Source: Lobosporangium transversale (lineage: Eukaryota > Mortierellomycota > Mortierellomycetes > Mortierellales > Mortierellaceae). From it: a stretch of 64,000 bases of DNA. The stretch covers positions 1,054,001 to 1,118,000 of the forward strand of contig NW_019028980.1 in assembly GCF_002105155.1 (NCBI RefSeq). Direction: 5' to 3'. Shown in pieces: positions 40,426 to 52,327 of this stretch. Below the pieces are notes generated by a model. The model did no database searches. It worked only from the letters and a program-made list of their open reading frames with translations, and was not told where the DNA came from. Positions within the stretch are counted from its first letter, which is position 1, and every line of letters starts with the position of its first letter. The position numbers and the translations under genes are program-made.

Positions 40426-42489
40426 TTATGTCTTTTTTGAACATGATCCATTGCTTCCGTTACTGTTGCTATCCTTCAATCCCCTACTACTAAAGAGTCT
40501 ATTCCATTCTTCTCGATCCTCCTCAAGACTCTTCCCAATCGATTCTACAAAAGTTCTTTGTATATGCTTAATCTGTGATCCTATCAAATTGACTTTTTGT
40601 TGGACGCGCTCGATTTCGTCTTGTACCTCTCTTAGACATGAACATATTGTCGTCAACATTGCTCGTTGATGACACCGAGTGCACATTGGTAAAGAATTCA
40701 AATTCTGTTGCTGGTGTTGCTGCTCTTGCTGTTCTTGCTGCTGTTGCTGAAGGAGGGATGATGACAAGTATGTTGCAGAAACAGTTGTATGAAAACTGTT
40801 CATAGGAGACATTATTGCTGCTGGTACTGCTGGTACTACTAGCACTGCCGGTTCCGCTAATTTTGCTGGCATATTTTTTATCCTTGCCGATAGAGATGAG
40901 AATGGGGATAATGAGTAAGCCCCATCTTTTTCCCTTGATGTTGACACAGCCTCCCCTGTCATAGCCTCTTTTGTCGATTCTCTAACAGATGCATCCAATC
41001 CACAACAATATAATCTGTGCAGCTTTGGATCAAAGAAAAAGTCCTGATGGCCACTATCTTGTTTCCGAATCATCCTCTCTAGAATTTCAACCTTCTCATC
41101 CAAAGCATCACGCGCTTTCTTTCTTTGGATTTGTGATTCAAGTAATTGATCTCTTGTAGAATCCAACGCCCGGATGTGTGAGACGAAGTATTCCAATTGC
41201 TCTTGGCTTTCATCGATTCTCTTCTGAATCTCCTTCTTGATGATGGATCCTTCTTCCATGTCCTCCTCGTCCTCCTCGTCCTCCTCTTCTTTGTTTTCTC
41301 CTCCATGACGCAGCAATAATAGGGACTTATCTGTAGTGGAAACCTGTGTCGAGGGGGATGGCGATGACGCCAATGATAATGGCCCACGTCTTGATCCGGG
41401 ATCTAGCTCACTACAAGTGACTTTACCTGCTAATGAGTCACAGATACTTTCGTTACTATGGCTCCTACTCGATGATAATAGAGTGGATTTTGGATTCACC
41501 ACCGTTCCAGTAGACTTTGAACTAGTAGAGTCAGGTGTCGACATGAATGGGTCGTGTGAGAAAATCGGTACTAATGGTGGCGCAAGTGTCGTGATCAGGC
41601 CCGTGTGGCGTAACGACCGTGTAGGCAGGGGCAGCTTCACTACCTTGATTCGATTTGATAGTGTAATAGAAGGTGGAGCAACAGTGGTGAAGCTTTTAAC
41701 ACGAGAGGAAGGAGGAAGGGGCGAAGAAGGAGGCTGAAGAGCTGCATTAAAAGACCCTGGATCGTCATTTACTTCTTCGGGACTTTCTACTAATGGTGAC
41801 ATACAGCCAAGAACCCTTGTTTGTTTGTATTTGAGGGGTTGTGCAGAGATCGAGCGTCTCGTTGGCAAAAAAGGAATATTAAAGTTCACATCGTTATTGT
41901 CTCTTATGACGTTGCCGTTATTGGTTATTCTATTGCTACTGCCATTAACACTATTGTTGCTACTGTTGCTACTCTTACTGCTGCTAGCAGCACTAGAAGA
42001 TGAGCCGGCAATGACCAGTAGCGTTGATAACCTGGGTCTGTGGCGATTCCAAAGCTGTGTTAGGCTGAACCTAGTTGTTGTTGATGTTGTTGAAGTTGTT
42101 GATGCTGCTGTTGTCATGAGCGGCAAAGTCAATAGCGATGTTGATGATGGTAATGATGACAGCGGTAATGACGATAGTGGATCTGGGATATTAATGTCAC
42201 TCAGAGGCTGATCAAGCATGGCATTATCACTTTGTTTTGGATGTACAAGCAGTAAAGGGTGTAACGCGCTATCACTGTGGACACGTCGGAGGATGCAAGT
42301 ATCATCACTGCTGTCATTACTGATGTTGCTTTTGTTACATGCGGCGCTATTATTAGCCACTCCACTCTCAACACTATCGCTTCTGGAGCGAGTGGTCCTT
42401 GAAACATTGTTCGTTCGCTCACTAAGGCGCACGGCTTTCGGCGCGTGGCCCGTCCGCAAGCAATTGGAAGTGGGTTCTGTTGGTTGCAT
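40426..42489 (-). CDS. Ser/Thr-rich coiled-coil protein with Cys motif, unknown
   Basis: 687 aa from the ATG at 42489; the frame is open further upstream, but that part is a CT-rich leader in character (Phe/Ser/Leu runs). No intron. Residues 1 to about 400 are disordered, rich in Ser, Thr, Pro and Asn. An acidic stretch (KEEEDEEDEEDMEE) then leads into a coiled coil (KKEIQKRIDESQEQLEYFVSH..., LDEKVEILERMIRKQ). Near the C-terminus CTRCHQRAMLTTICSCLREVQ could bind a metal, and a second coiled coil follows (EIERVQQKVNLIGSQIKHIQ). The tail is Ser/Asn-rich and ends SCSKKT. No family recognised; the coiled coils suggest a scaffold role. Confidence 0.62.
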   Translation of the reverse strand: MQPTEPTSNCLRTGHAPKAVRLSERTNNVSRTTRSRSDSVESGVANNSAACNKSNISNDSSDDTCILRRVHSDSALHPLLLVHPKQSDNAMLDQPLSDINIPDPLSSLPLSSLPSSTSLLTLPLMTTAASTTSTTSTTTRFSLTQLWNRHRPRLSTLLVIAGSSSSAASSSKSSNSSNNSVNGSSNRITNNGNVIRDNNDVNFNIPFLPTRRSISAQPLKYKQTRVLGCMSPLVESPEEVNDDPGSFNAALQPPSSPLPPSSRVKSFTTVAPPSITLSNRIKVVKLPLPTRSLRHTGLITTLAPPLVPIFSHDPFMSTPDSTSSKSTGTVVNPKSTLLSSSRSHSNESICDSLAGKVTCSELDPGSRRGPLSLASSPSPSTQVSTTDKSLLLLRHGGENKEEEDEEDEEDMEEGSIIKKEIQKRIDESQEQLEYFVSHIRALDSTRDQLLESQIQRKKARDALDEKVEILERMIRKQDSGHQDFFFDPKLHRLYCCGLDASVRESTKEAMTGEAVSTSREKDGAYSLSPFSSLSARIKNMPAKLAEPAVLVVPAVPAAIMSPMNSFHTTVSATYLSSSLLQQQQQEQQEQQHQQQNLNSLPMCTRCHQRAMLTTICSCLREVQDEIERVQQKVNLIGSQIKHIQRTFVESIGKSLEEDREEWNRLFSSRGLKDSNSNGSNGSCSKKT

Positions 42490-42822
42490 TATTTGCGTGG
42501 TAATGAGGAGAGAAGAAAGGATTGAAAATTGCTTCAGAAGCTCAAAAACACGTAAATAACCAAGGAAAAAGAAGAAAGAAAAAAGAGAGAGAGAGAAGGA
42601 GAAGGAACAAAAAGGACAGACATAAAATAAAGTTGTTCTCCGTGTTGTATATTTTACAGAATTTACAGCCATCAGTGATTTTGGACATGGATCGAAGCCT
42701 TGAGATTTTATACAGTAAATAGTAATGAATATGTGATAATTACATTGAATGCCCATCTATCACGCATTTATCAGATTACAGTCCGTTTTTCCTTTTTACA
42801 GGGTTGATTATCTATGTTGTAG
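42490..42822. other. spacer/leader of the coiled-coil gene
   Basis: GA-rich on the plus strand (42555-42620), which is a CT-rich leader for the minus-strand gene starting at 42489. No gene seen. Confidence 0.45.
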
Positions 42823-44676
42823 TCAAGCCGCACTCATCCATTTGACTATGTGCAGTATTGGGGGTTTTGGAACTGTGATCGATACATTGTTTTTCTTTCC
42901 GCTGCTTGGAAATGAAGGGGAGATTGTACTGGACATCGTAGTTACAACTTTTGTCCACATAGTCAAGGTCGCTTTGGACACTGTCTCCGGTAAATCTGAT
43001 CTGATATGACTGTCGACTGCCCTTTGCATCTGCCGTTGCTTCTGACGTTGCTGTTGTTCTTTTTCCTTTTCAGCCAATGGCGCAAGGCGCCTTTTCCCTT
43101 GATCACATTCATATCCTCGAGGTGTAATAGCCAGACGAACTCTCCCGGTCGTATTCAAACCGAATGCTTCTAATAAGCTCTTCAGATGCTAATCCATTAG
43201 TCAGCACAGACTCTGCGTTCAATACGTGCTTAGAATTAATAATACCTGAGGTGGCTGTGGCGTTGATAGCATGAACAGCAACGATTGTAGCAACGCAGCT
43301 TGACCCTATGGGATTATCATCAGATGCCGCTTGCAGCTCTTCTGTTTCGAAGGCCCGGGAGGCGTTTAAACTATCGTTCTACTGCCTCTGCTATTGCATG
43401 TCTACGATACATTTCTCTCTCATCCGTGTGTATTTGATTATGTATTTGTAGCTCTTCCTCATTTTGGTTACCACCTTCCAAGGTGATCATTTCTTGTTCA
43501 GAACTAGCTGCAGCGGCAGTTGTAGCCGTAGCCTTGTCTTCGATAGTGTAGCTTTCTTGATCAACTTATGGGTTTTGCGTTATAGACAAACTGACAATTC
43601 TTTTTACCGCCGAGAGTAAGAGTACATCCTAACTGGTGGAATCGCAATGACATCCCTGTCTGTAATGTCGTTGATGCTGACAGTGATAGTGACGATTGCA
43701 ATGGTAAAGATAATTGCAGTGCCAGTGCAACTCTTCTGAAAGGGAGATTCGGTCCTAGCTGTTATTGATGGTTTTATTGCACCTCAAACCTAGTGACAAA
43801 GGAGAATCCTTTTGAAGCCCTAATAGTCCCATATCATCGCTTTCTTCCATGCTATTGTCATGTTCGATTTTGGCGGCCATAGGGGCACTGAGCTTTGTAA
43901 CCCTTGAACAAGGCCTCTTGGCCAATTTAGCTACGTTTCTGAACTTTCTCGACAGGGACTTTATACTAATTCTGGGCTTCCCAGTGCATATTGGCACTGC
44001 AGCAGGTGAAGAGCCAGCAGCAGGGGATACTCTAGGAGGTAAAAGGGAAGAAGAAAAAACAACTCTTCTTCTCTTGTTGCCCTTGGGTCGGCCGCTGGCG
44101 CTATAGCGGCCCGTAGGGCGCGACAAGGCAGCATCATAGCTAATCTTGCTTTTATTGCTGCTTCTGCAGAAAGGGGTCGTCGAAGAGGAAGGAGAAGGCC
44201 ACGAGGAGTATATGAAGTAGAAAACGGCCGAAGATGAAGAGGAACATAATGACAATGGCAATGACAATGGCAATGACAATGGCGACGGCACTCTCGAGCG
44301 GAAGCCTTGTAATGGTCAAAAGGATAATTGCAGTTAGAGTGCGAGTGTGGATAAAGAGAGAAGGATGAGGATTGACGTTATTTATTTGAAGATTTTTCAG
44401 CACTTATTTTGAGCGGCAAAGGCTAGAAACGACCTTCTCTCTTTTTTTTAGCATGGTTTCATTTACCAGCATCGTCTCTTGACTCTTCTTCAAAAACGAA
44501 GGGCCCAGTTTTTTATTATTCATCCCTGTGCTGTCGACTGTAGATAATAGCAAAGATGATCTGGATATCACTGTTTCGATACATCCTAAAGCCGGTAACG
44601 ATACCATAACTGCTTTCTCACGATCTAGTTCCATACACTGCCCATCACATTTTTTCTCTTCCCACTTAGTTTTATT
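42823..44676 (-). pseudogene. coding-like segments downstream of the Ser-rich gene
   Basis: Several minus-strand pieces look coding but are broken by stops. From 44676 to 44404 the frame of the upstream gene continues past its TAG (GQCMELDREKAVMVSLPALG...). From about 44160 to 43755 there is a basic stretch with an AT-hook-like core (GRPKGNKRRRV, ISIKSLSRKFRNVAKLAKRP). From about 43555 to 43385 reads EEELQIHNQIHTDEREMYRR; near 43380-43245 LNASRAFETEELQAASDD; and 43190-42823 HLKSLLEAFGLNTTGRVRLAITPRGYECD up to a stop (a gtatta donor and ag acceptor join the last two). Either the 3' part of a once longer gene has decayed, or there are exons I cannot place. Confidence 0.4.
44249..44290 (+). repeat. 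12-base tandem repeat
   Basis: About three copies of the unit aatgacaatggc, in the broken segment downstream of the Ser-rich gene. Confidence 0.75.
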
Positions 44677-47600
44677 CTAGTCCTTGTCATTGCCCCTGAA
44701 TGAAATTCCTGCTGCAAACTTCATATTTACTTTCGACTCCACCATCTCCTTAGTGTCCTCATTCATTTCTCTTCGATCAGCGCCTGCGGATGACGGCTGG
44801 ATGTGGCTATGCGGCTTCTCCTTGTTGAATCTTTGTCCTTCTCCTTCTCCTTTTCCTTCTCCATGTCCTTGTTTGCGCGAGCAGGTTGGCCTAGGGAGGC
44901 TACTGCGAATACATCGATGATGGAAGTTTGAGTCAGCAAGCATTAAATTCGATGAAGTCAAAGAAAGGTCAGTTTCATCTTCGATATTCAACCTTAACGG
45001 ACCTGCTTCAGATTTAGATGGATTGCCCTCAGCAGTGTCGCTGCTATGGTTGCTTCTATTACTGCTATCGCTATTGGTGTTGTTGTTATTGAAGGTGGTG
45101 GCAATGAGGCTGCTATGGCTTTGGGCTTGCTCATTGTATTGAGGAGCACATGCTCGTTTCTTGTTTGAAGCAACTGACCCGTCCGGCAAGACTACAAGCG
45201 CTTCATGGCCCCCCTCAATAATTTCTACAAACTCGTCAGGAACAGTATAGCGAGAACCAGTGGTAGTCGTGGATGAAGAATGGGTCATTACTCCTGAGGA
45301 GTTATTGCTGTTGCGAGATTTCTTTTGAATCTGCTTCTTGAAGGTATCAGCAGCAGATACCATTTCAAACGGCACTCCCCGGTCCGTAATAATATAGCTA
45401 TTTTGTGGTGATGATGGCTGAGGGGACGATGGTTCTTGACCAGCATCGACCGCCGTTGTTGGTCCTTTATAGATGATCCTGTGAGCAGTGCCACGAGACC
45501 CCGTGTTATTGGACAGACGTTTCGAGCCCACAAGCATTGTCGAGGCTGAAGTAGACGTCGATGCTATGCATGCTTGTGGATTCTTAACTGGCATTGAAGA
45601 ATGCTTTCTCATGAATGTATTCTCAGCCACTTCAACTTTAACTAATGATCCCGATGTGGTCAAAGAAGCCGATGCGGCTGTGGTAGTTGCAACTGAGCCA
45701 GCTACAGGCGTGCCTGACCCATCTGGCCCCGATAAAGGCGCTGGCCCCGATACTGGGATCGGTAGGCGTGAACCTGAAGACCTTGGAGGGTGCTGCTGCT
45801 GCTGTTGCTGAGGCTGCATTTGCTCTTTATTTACCCCAGAGGACTGTGATGGCATCATTGCTGGTGTCGACCTTGCCTTATTGAGCCTAGAGACATTGGG
45901 TTCTTTTGCATTTTTGACATTGTCATCATCACCATCATCATCCGACTCGGTAGCAGCTGCTTTAGCTTCTGCAATCTCACGTGCCTGCGCCATAGCTTCT
46001 GCATATTTGGCTGCTTTGATTTTAAGGTCTTTATACCTTTTATCCGCATCGGGGTGATCTTTATAGTAACTCGCATGACTCTCCATGTAGTAATTGAAAT
46101 CTTGGATATAGATTTCAGTACTATTGGTTGCGGAAGAAACAGCAATAGTAGCGCTCGAACCGGGAATAGGGGCTGATTTTGGAATATTTTGCCTTTTTGC
46201 CATACTGTAATGACCACTATTGTCGCCGATGCTCATTATCGCAGGCTGGATACCACTAATGGAGGGGGGCGTGTATGTGTGTGTGTTTGCGGTTGGCTTC
46301 AAGAGAGGAGCAGTCTTGATCTGACCGAAATCCGCTCCCGGAAGAGGCTCCTGGGCCGAGCTACGAAGCTCATGCAATAATAAGTCTGACTCCTTATCCT
46401 GTTCATGACGTCTCGCGTTTACCGGTTTGCAGCATGATGTATCGATGGTGAGCTGGCTATCACGCAGTCTGTTCTTTAGCCCTTTCTTACTCTGAGCTTG
46501 AGTACTAGTGTAACCTTGGCAATATTGAAACTTAGTCTTCCCTTTTGGAGTCAGTTCAGGGCCTGGTCCTTCATTAAGTCTTTCATTGTTATTTTCTTCA
46601 TTGTACCCAGCTTTCTGAACTTGATCAGGGCTAGTTACGCCCTTGCTGGAGTTGCTAAGCCTAGCGTCTGACTCTGTACCTCTTCTGGCTGGAGCGCAGT
46701 ATCCGATATGCTTATGCTGTTTGCTATTCTGCTGTGGTTTATCAAAAATAGGTCTGGCAAGACTTGCAGAAAAGTTGTGTTCACTGTCATATCGTTCCTG
46801 GCTTTTGTTCTCAGCCAAGGGCATTGAAGGGCGTCGTGTGAAGGATGGCGATAGTGGCTCTACTGCACCAGGAACGGGTGTGGACGATGAGACTGAGGTA
46901 GATGGAGGCATGTACAATGGGAGCGCTCTAGGGCTTTTTCGGTTGTTCTTATCATTACTGTTGTTGTATATATGATGGCAAATACTTGTTTTTGAGTCGT
47001 TCTGAACAATACAAGAACCACAATCGCTTGCCACGAAGTCATGATGATTGTCATGTGGATTACAGGTCCCTTTTCCAGCAACATGATGAATTGAACTACT
47101 TGGTAAACTAATCGCAAGGGATCTGCTTCTGCTTCTGGTCACTACCGCATCTGATTGAGGTCGCGGCTTCAAGGAAGTAGTCACTAAAAACTAGTTAAAA
47201 TTACTCTGTTAACTGCTATCAATCTTTCACATTCAATAAACCGTGGTATAATATGATGGCAGGGACGTTTCAGCAAATACTTGCGCTATTTATACCATTG
47301 TTAATATATACCTACATCATCAAATGCCTGAAAATAAGTATCAGCAGCAGCAGATGCAGCAATGGAACGCCGTCGATCCTCAATAATCTCCTCGATCGGC
47401 TGTGGCACACATGTTTGCGTCTTCTTCAGTACCTTTGCCTGGTTCCCATGCAAATCATTGCGGAAGTCCTGAGTACTGCCTCTATGGTTGAGCCCCACCA
47501 GATGACGATCAAGGGCACTAGCACTAGACTTCTTGTTCAGTGAGTAAAGTGAACGTCGTCTACTATTCATACTTGTGTCGCTCATTGCGACTGTGTGCAG

Positions 47601-47747
47601 AGAAAGACCATCATAGTCATAGTCATAATCTCGATCATACTCATTTTCATGTTCTACAGCTTCAGGATTGTTATTGTTTTTGCCAGGATGTCGATTCTTA
47701 TCCTTAGGTTTCTTCTTTCCAAGAAAAGACTGTATGACTTTTTTCAT
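44677..47747 (-). CDS. large Ser/Asn/Gln-rich protein, unknown
   Basis: Two exons (47747-47312 and 47183-44677, phase-consistent) give 980 aa. The N-terminus is basic (MKKVIQSFLGKKKPKDKNRH), followed by a DYDYDYD run and RRRSLYSLNKK. Most of the rest is disordered Ser/Asn/Thr/Gln-rich sequence. More ordered islands are STEIYIQDFNYYMESHASYY...KYAEAMAQAREIAEAKAA (near residues 500-570), GVPFEMVSAADTFKKQIQKKSR and RYTVPDEFVEIIEGGHEALVV. No membrane segment or known domain. The frame ends at TAG 44679-44677, yet the next 91 codons stay open in the same frame, so the true C-terminus may be longer or lost. Function unknown. Confidence 0.6.
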
Positions 47748-48606
47748 TATTTTCAGAAAACAAACAAAAAAAAAAAAAAAAAAAAAACGTTCTCTAGTTA
47801 ACGAGTTAACGAGTAACTAAAGTAAAGTCAGTCGCGTCTGAGCAGTATCCGCTGGAGATGTATGATTTGTTTTTGTTGATGTTTGGAAGTTTTGATGAAT
47901 CGAAAGATAAGAATACCTTCAGAGCAATGGAATAAAGTGGCAGGCAAAAGAATAGAGCAAGAGAGAGACAAAAAGAGAGAAGGATATTGATACTGAGCGA
48001 TGGTAAGACCAGTTAAAAAAAAAAAAGAGCTGCTAATGTCTGCAAGTGGTCTCTTGACTTGTTTTTATGGCCGTAGAGGATATTTTTCTCTCTTTCTCAC
48101 ATGCAATAATAAACTACAAGCAGGCTTAATGCCAACACCCTTTGTGGATACTGTTCGTTTCGTCGCTGCCTTTTTTTTTTTTCTTTTTTTTTACTTCAAC
48201 TTCACTTGGAAACCCTGGAATTTTTCTCCGAACTGTGGATTCTCATTTAATCAATGCCCTAGTTTGTGGAAATTGACTAAAGAAAGTTTTCGGGGTGATC
48301 TCCTGGAAAGATGCCATGCAGGACGAAAAATTTAACTAGTGAAACAGAATCCAAACTGTATAAAATGTTCCGCCAATTGCACAAGCCGTTCGGAGTGAAC
48401 ACACAGGGAGAGTAAACGGGAGGGAGCAAATGTTATCAAACAAGTTTAGCGTCATTTTCTGATAAATTAAATAAATAAATCTTTATGTATATTTCTATAG
48501 ATATATGTGCTATTTTATATATAAATAGCTATGCTAAGGAGAAGAGGGTCGAAGGTCCTGCCTCCGTGTGTGTGTGAGAGAGAGAAAGAGCAACCAAATC
48601 ACCTTT
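47748..48606. other. spacer between Ser-rich and secreted-protein genes
   Basis: No gene seen. Poly(A) at 47765-47787 is close to the Ser-rich gene start; poly(T) near 48172-48192; AT-rich stretch with TA repeats (48480-48530). A plus-strand frame at 48000-48335 spans a poly(T) run and is probably spurious. Confidence 0.45.
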
Positions 48607-49338
48607 TTAAGGGAAAGTCAAAAGAAGGATCTTGATCTCCATATCCCATTCAGGCTTCCATTCGTTCTCATTTGCAAAATTAATCAAGCTGGCCTTGATG
48701 CTCTCCAAGATCTGATTCAAGTTTCCATGAAGAGTTGCCGCATAGTTTGCAAGTTTTACTTGAGTAGTCAAAACATCTTGCAATGCTGGTCCCACAAAGT
48801 TGAGGTACACTTCTGAATCATCTCCATCTACACGAGCTTGAAGTTGACCAATCAGCTTCTTGACAATTCGAGTCTTGATCATCGGCATGAAATGGCAGAT
48901 CGAAGGTGGGTTTCCACAAATGTAATCCATGTTGTGGCAATCAGGCATCGTCCAATTCACACCTCGAGGTGGTTGGTTCACTCGGTGAGGATGGTTACAA
49001 TCTCCTTTGAATTTTGGCTCGTCCTTGAAAATCGTATCGAAGACAGTCTGGAAAATTGTGTTGCTCCAGGACGTCTGGGCCGCCAGTACCGAGTCCGCAA
49101 CAGTCTTGGTGACAGCCTGCTTTTCTGTGAGAGTGAGAGCATCTGCAGGAATGCCGTAGAAGAGCGACTTCTCCACCTCAAAGTTCAGACGAGTAAAGTA
49201 GTTATCTGAGAGGAGTTGGTACTTGTCTGCGAATGCATGTGAGACATTCACTTGGCACTCTCGTTCACAAGCGAGAACTGAGGGCACGAATAGGGCCATA
49301 GAAAAGGCTCCAACAAAAGCAGCAATCGAGAATCTCAT
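48607..49338 (-). CDS. secreted protein with signal peptide, unknown
   Basis: 243 aa from ATG 49338, no intron. Residues 1-23 are a clear signal peptide (basic Arg, hydrophobic core, then SVLA before the first Cys). The mature part starts CERECQVNVSHAFADKY, with a Cys pair. A middle Pro/Cys-rich segment reads GDCNHPHRVNQPP...MPDCHNMDYICGNPPSICHF, and the C-terminal half is helical (IVKKLIGQLQARVDGDD...). There are about seven Cys after the signal and N-x-S/T sites (NVS, NWT). No catalytic motif or GPI signal seen. Probably an extracellular or cell-wall-associated helical protein held by disulfides. Function unknown. Confidence 0.8.
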   Translation of the reverse strand: MRFSIAAFVGAFSMALFVPSVLACERECQVNVSHAFADKYQLLSDNYFTRLNFEVEKSLFYGIPADALTLTEKQAVTKTVADSVLAAQTSWSNTIFQTVFDTIFKDEPKFKGDCNHPHRVNQPPRGVNWTMPDCHNMDYICGNPPSICHFMPMIKTRIVKKLIGQLQARVDGDDSEVYLNFVGPALQDVLTTQVKLANYAATLHGNLNQILESIKASLINFANENEWKPEWDMEIKILLLTFP

Positions 49339-50031
49339 GTTGAAGTGAGATATACGTGTGTATATATTAAAGTAAGGTGTCTGATGTGATTAAAAAGTTT
49401 TCGAAACTGGGTTCACACCTGTGGAAAGTATTTGAATGGATGTGAGGAGTATGAGGATGAGAGGATGAGAAAATGAAGATGATGAGGATGATGAAATTAA
49501 AAAAAAAAAAAAAGCACCCCTATTTATTGGTAAAAGAACAGAAGGACCAATAAATAAAGTGTGCTGCTGGACAGCCGTTTCAAAAATAGCAAATGAATGA
49601 AAAACCCAGGAACGACCTTTCAATTTTCGTACTAGATCCGTCCAGAGGAAGAAGATCGAGGCCAAAATTGGATGGCAGTGTGGGGGGTACTCTGTACGGA
49701 CATTTGTTGTCGTACGTATACCAAAAATAGACTGAGAATGTAAATCTTGTAAGCTTGTCCCACCATCATCGCCCATGTTGTTCTCCCCATTTGGGCGAAA
49801 CCGATGAACAAAACGCACAGATTGCGCAAGGTTCAAAGGCGGTGCACGATATTGATGAATTTATGCGAAATGGGTGTTTTATTGAACCATAGAAAAAAGA
49901 AAGAAGGAGGACAACGTATTCTCTCTCCTAAAAGATTTCTCATCTTGCTGGTAATAAGGTGACTAGACTATGAACAAATATACATGAGCAAGAAGTACGT
50001 TGGATGCATGACAGCAAGCCTGTTTATCTCT
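49339..50031. other. spacer upstream of the secreted-protein gene
   Basis: Promoter side of the secreted-protein gene (tatatatt near 49360-49368). An open minus frame of about 148 codons (49836-49390) runs over a poly(A) tract and has no recognisable match, so I do not call it. Confidence 0.45.
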
Positions 50032-51189
50032 TTAACCCAAGAGCGGAGCAGTTTCGCCGCCATTACGGCGGCCAAGCGAGCGAGCAACGAAGGGTTTGAG
50101 AGTGTAAATAGCAACAGCAATACCGAGACCAAGGGCGGTCCAGTGGATGACAGGATGGTCCTGCTGGACGAAGACACCAATGAGATACCAGGCCAAAACT
50201 AAGGCGCCAGCTAGAAAAATGGTTCAATAGTATAAAGCGCATATCAGCTGATGGCCTTGTAGTAAAGCTGAGCAGAATAGATCATTGTTCTGCCCTTTAA
50301 GAAAGCTTAATAAAGGTGTTGATGTTTAACACTAGACCAATGAAAAAACCTACCAACATCACCCTTCTTGTACTCAATGTAACCAACGACAGTCGAGGCA
50401 ATAAAGACAAGGCCGATAACAGCAAGGACTACCTGGAAAGTAGAAGGACCATCCTCCTTGACAGGCGAGAGGACAGCGAAGGCATTGATGACCATAAGAA
50501 CAAAAATCCAAGCATGGTAGAGCGAAAAGGGAAGGTGTAGAAAAAGAATTTCACCCATAGTGTCGGCATCATGCAGTCTCACGAGTCTGTAGTAGATGTA
50601 CGAGACAGCCGAGGCAGTAAAGAGCAAAGACACGAATGCAAGGATAGTGTGACCGGAAGACTATTTTTGAGAAGATTTTGAATTTCATGTTAATATTGAA
50701 CTGTCAAGCGACCAAACGTGAGACGACATAGTCTAGATGTCATTTAGGATGAGAGATGCATGAATTTGCAATGTGTTATACACGACAGAAGCCATGTTTG
50801 TGGATTGTGTAATGGCAATAGTTGCATAAATATGGAGGACCGCCTTGGTGTCAGTCCAAATTCAAAGAAGCACAAATCTTCGTCACTTCCATCCCTCCTC
50901 TGCGGAATCCCTTTTATTGTAAACGCGTCTGTCATGAACCTCTTATGGGCACTGTTTGGTTTCACTCAAGATAAATAAGGAAATAGGTAACAGTTTTCCT
51001 TCCATTACCACCACAGACAAAAGAAAAATGATCATATGCAGACAGTGAAATGATTTGCGCTGATTTCTCACGCCATTTCAAAAAAAAAAAAAAATAAAAA
51101 AGCGCGCCAATTTTTTTCCTTGAAATGAACTCATCACTTCTTTATAACGTCACTTCCGCGCTCAGAAAGCAATGTGGAAATGTGGAAAG

Positions 51190-51225
<36 letters not shown>

Positions 51226-51527
51226 ACCCAGAGAGCAAGCCAGATGGCGTTCAAGATCGATACAGTGACAAACTGCCAGCCAACAGCTTCGTGGACTTTG
51301 TCAGTGAACCACTGGTAGACCATCATACCACCAAACAAGAAGTATACCACAGTCCAGGCGAAGAAAGTATATTGAGCGGGAGTAATATATGACTTATATT
51401 TGGAATCATAGGGTGAGTCCGTGTTCTTATCACCTCCGAAGGTTGAGTACAGGTTGCCAGACAGCAGCGTCAAGTAGACGATGATGTTGGCAACCTTGGA
51501 TGGCCAGTGATGGAGGGTAGCAGGCAT
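50032..51527 (-). CDS. TspO/MBR-like multi-pass membrane protein
   Basis: Three exons (51527-51228, 50660-50354, 50210-50032) close to 261 aa. Residues about 9-100 read WPSKVANIIVYLTLLSGNLY...YITPAQYTFFAWTVVYFLFGGMMVYQWF, matching the start of the TspO/MBR-related type (N-terminal helix, a TPA-x-Y-x-F-x-x-W-x-x-I/V-Y block, then a Y-Q segment). A further four or five helices follow (HTILAFVSLLFTASAVSYIY, FSLYHAWIFVLMVINAFAVL, TFQVVLAVIGLVFIASTVVGY, ALVLAWYLIGVF, WTALGLGIAVAIYTLKPFVA), making it longer than classical TspO (about 160 aa). The C-terminus is short (GGETAPLLG). Family relatives bind porphyrins or sterols, but the ligand here is unknown. The long first intron carries a poly(T) run on the plus strand. 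Confidence 0.72.
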
Positions 51528-52327
51528 GTCTTTTCTTTTTTTTTTTCTTGAAACGGCTTTGAGGCTGGATTGAAAAAGAATATTAATGAGAGGAAGGAGG
51601 AGAGGTGTAGAAAAATAGGAGAGAAGAAAGAAGTCTCAATAAAACTGAGAAGAAATAAAAAAAGAAAAATGCGATACATTTCTCTGATGCAGATGCGACA
51701 AATAGCACGAGAAAAGGCAACAAGGGCCGATGAATGATTGGGTAATCCATGCATTAAACCTCAACAACCCTGCTTTCTCTCCTTCGTCTTTCTGGTCTTT
51801 TGGTGAAACCCCTCTATTTCTTGCGCGGGAAAATTTGTCCGACCATGACCAACATCTGGATGGAGTTGCACCTTTTATAAACATAAAAGCACTTATGGAG
51901 ATCGAGTCTATTTTATCAACAATCCAGGACTCGCAATCCTCACCACAGCGGATGTTGAAACGATGAATCACTGCGATCTCTATAGCTTCTTGTCTTCACA
52001 TCCAGCTTTTAGTAATGAGTGACAACCAACGTCTGTAACCAAGTGATAGGCATAAGATGACACATATTGAGCCACATTTACATAATGCCACGTAGACTAG
52101 TTGTCTTAAACGCGTCCTATTCGTGGAAACCAAAGAACATTTGCGAGTGCATAAGAGCCCAGCGCTCTTAGTTCAACATTGCGTGAATGTATTCCTTGGA
52201 AAAGGCGTTACATCCCAAGTGCGCGCAGTCACGCGTTTTCGTCGGCTGCATTGCATTGCAAACATCAAGCTTCATTTAACTGAACATCCTCTCATTGCGC
52301 TACACTTGAACATTTATATTTCCACTA
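51528..52327. other. divergent promoter region
   Basis: Lies between the divergent TspO-like (-) and guanine deaminase (+) genes. It has a CT/GA-rich leader near 51530-51680. Small frames (51730-51966, 52123-52437) have no recognisable content. No gene seen. Confidence 0.45.

Noticed and set aside
41336-42559. Several plus frames opposite the Ser-rich coiled-coil gene
   Set aside because: Shadows of a repetitive Ser/Thr/Asn coding strand.
42749-43009. Plus frame of 86 codons
   Set aside because: Overlaps the end of the coding-like minus-strand segment, which has better content.
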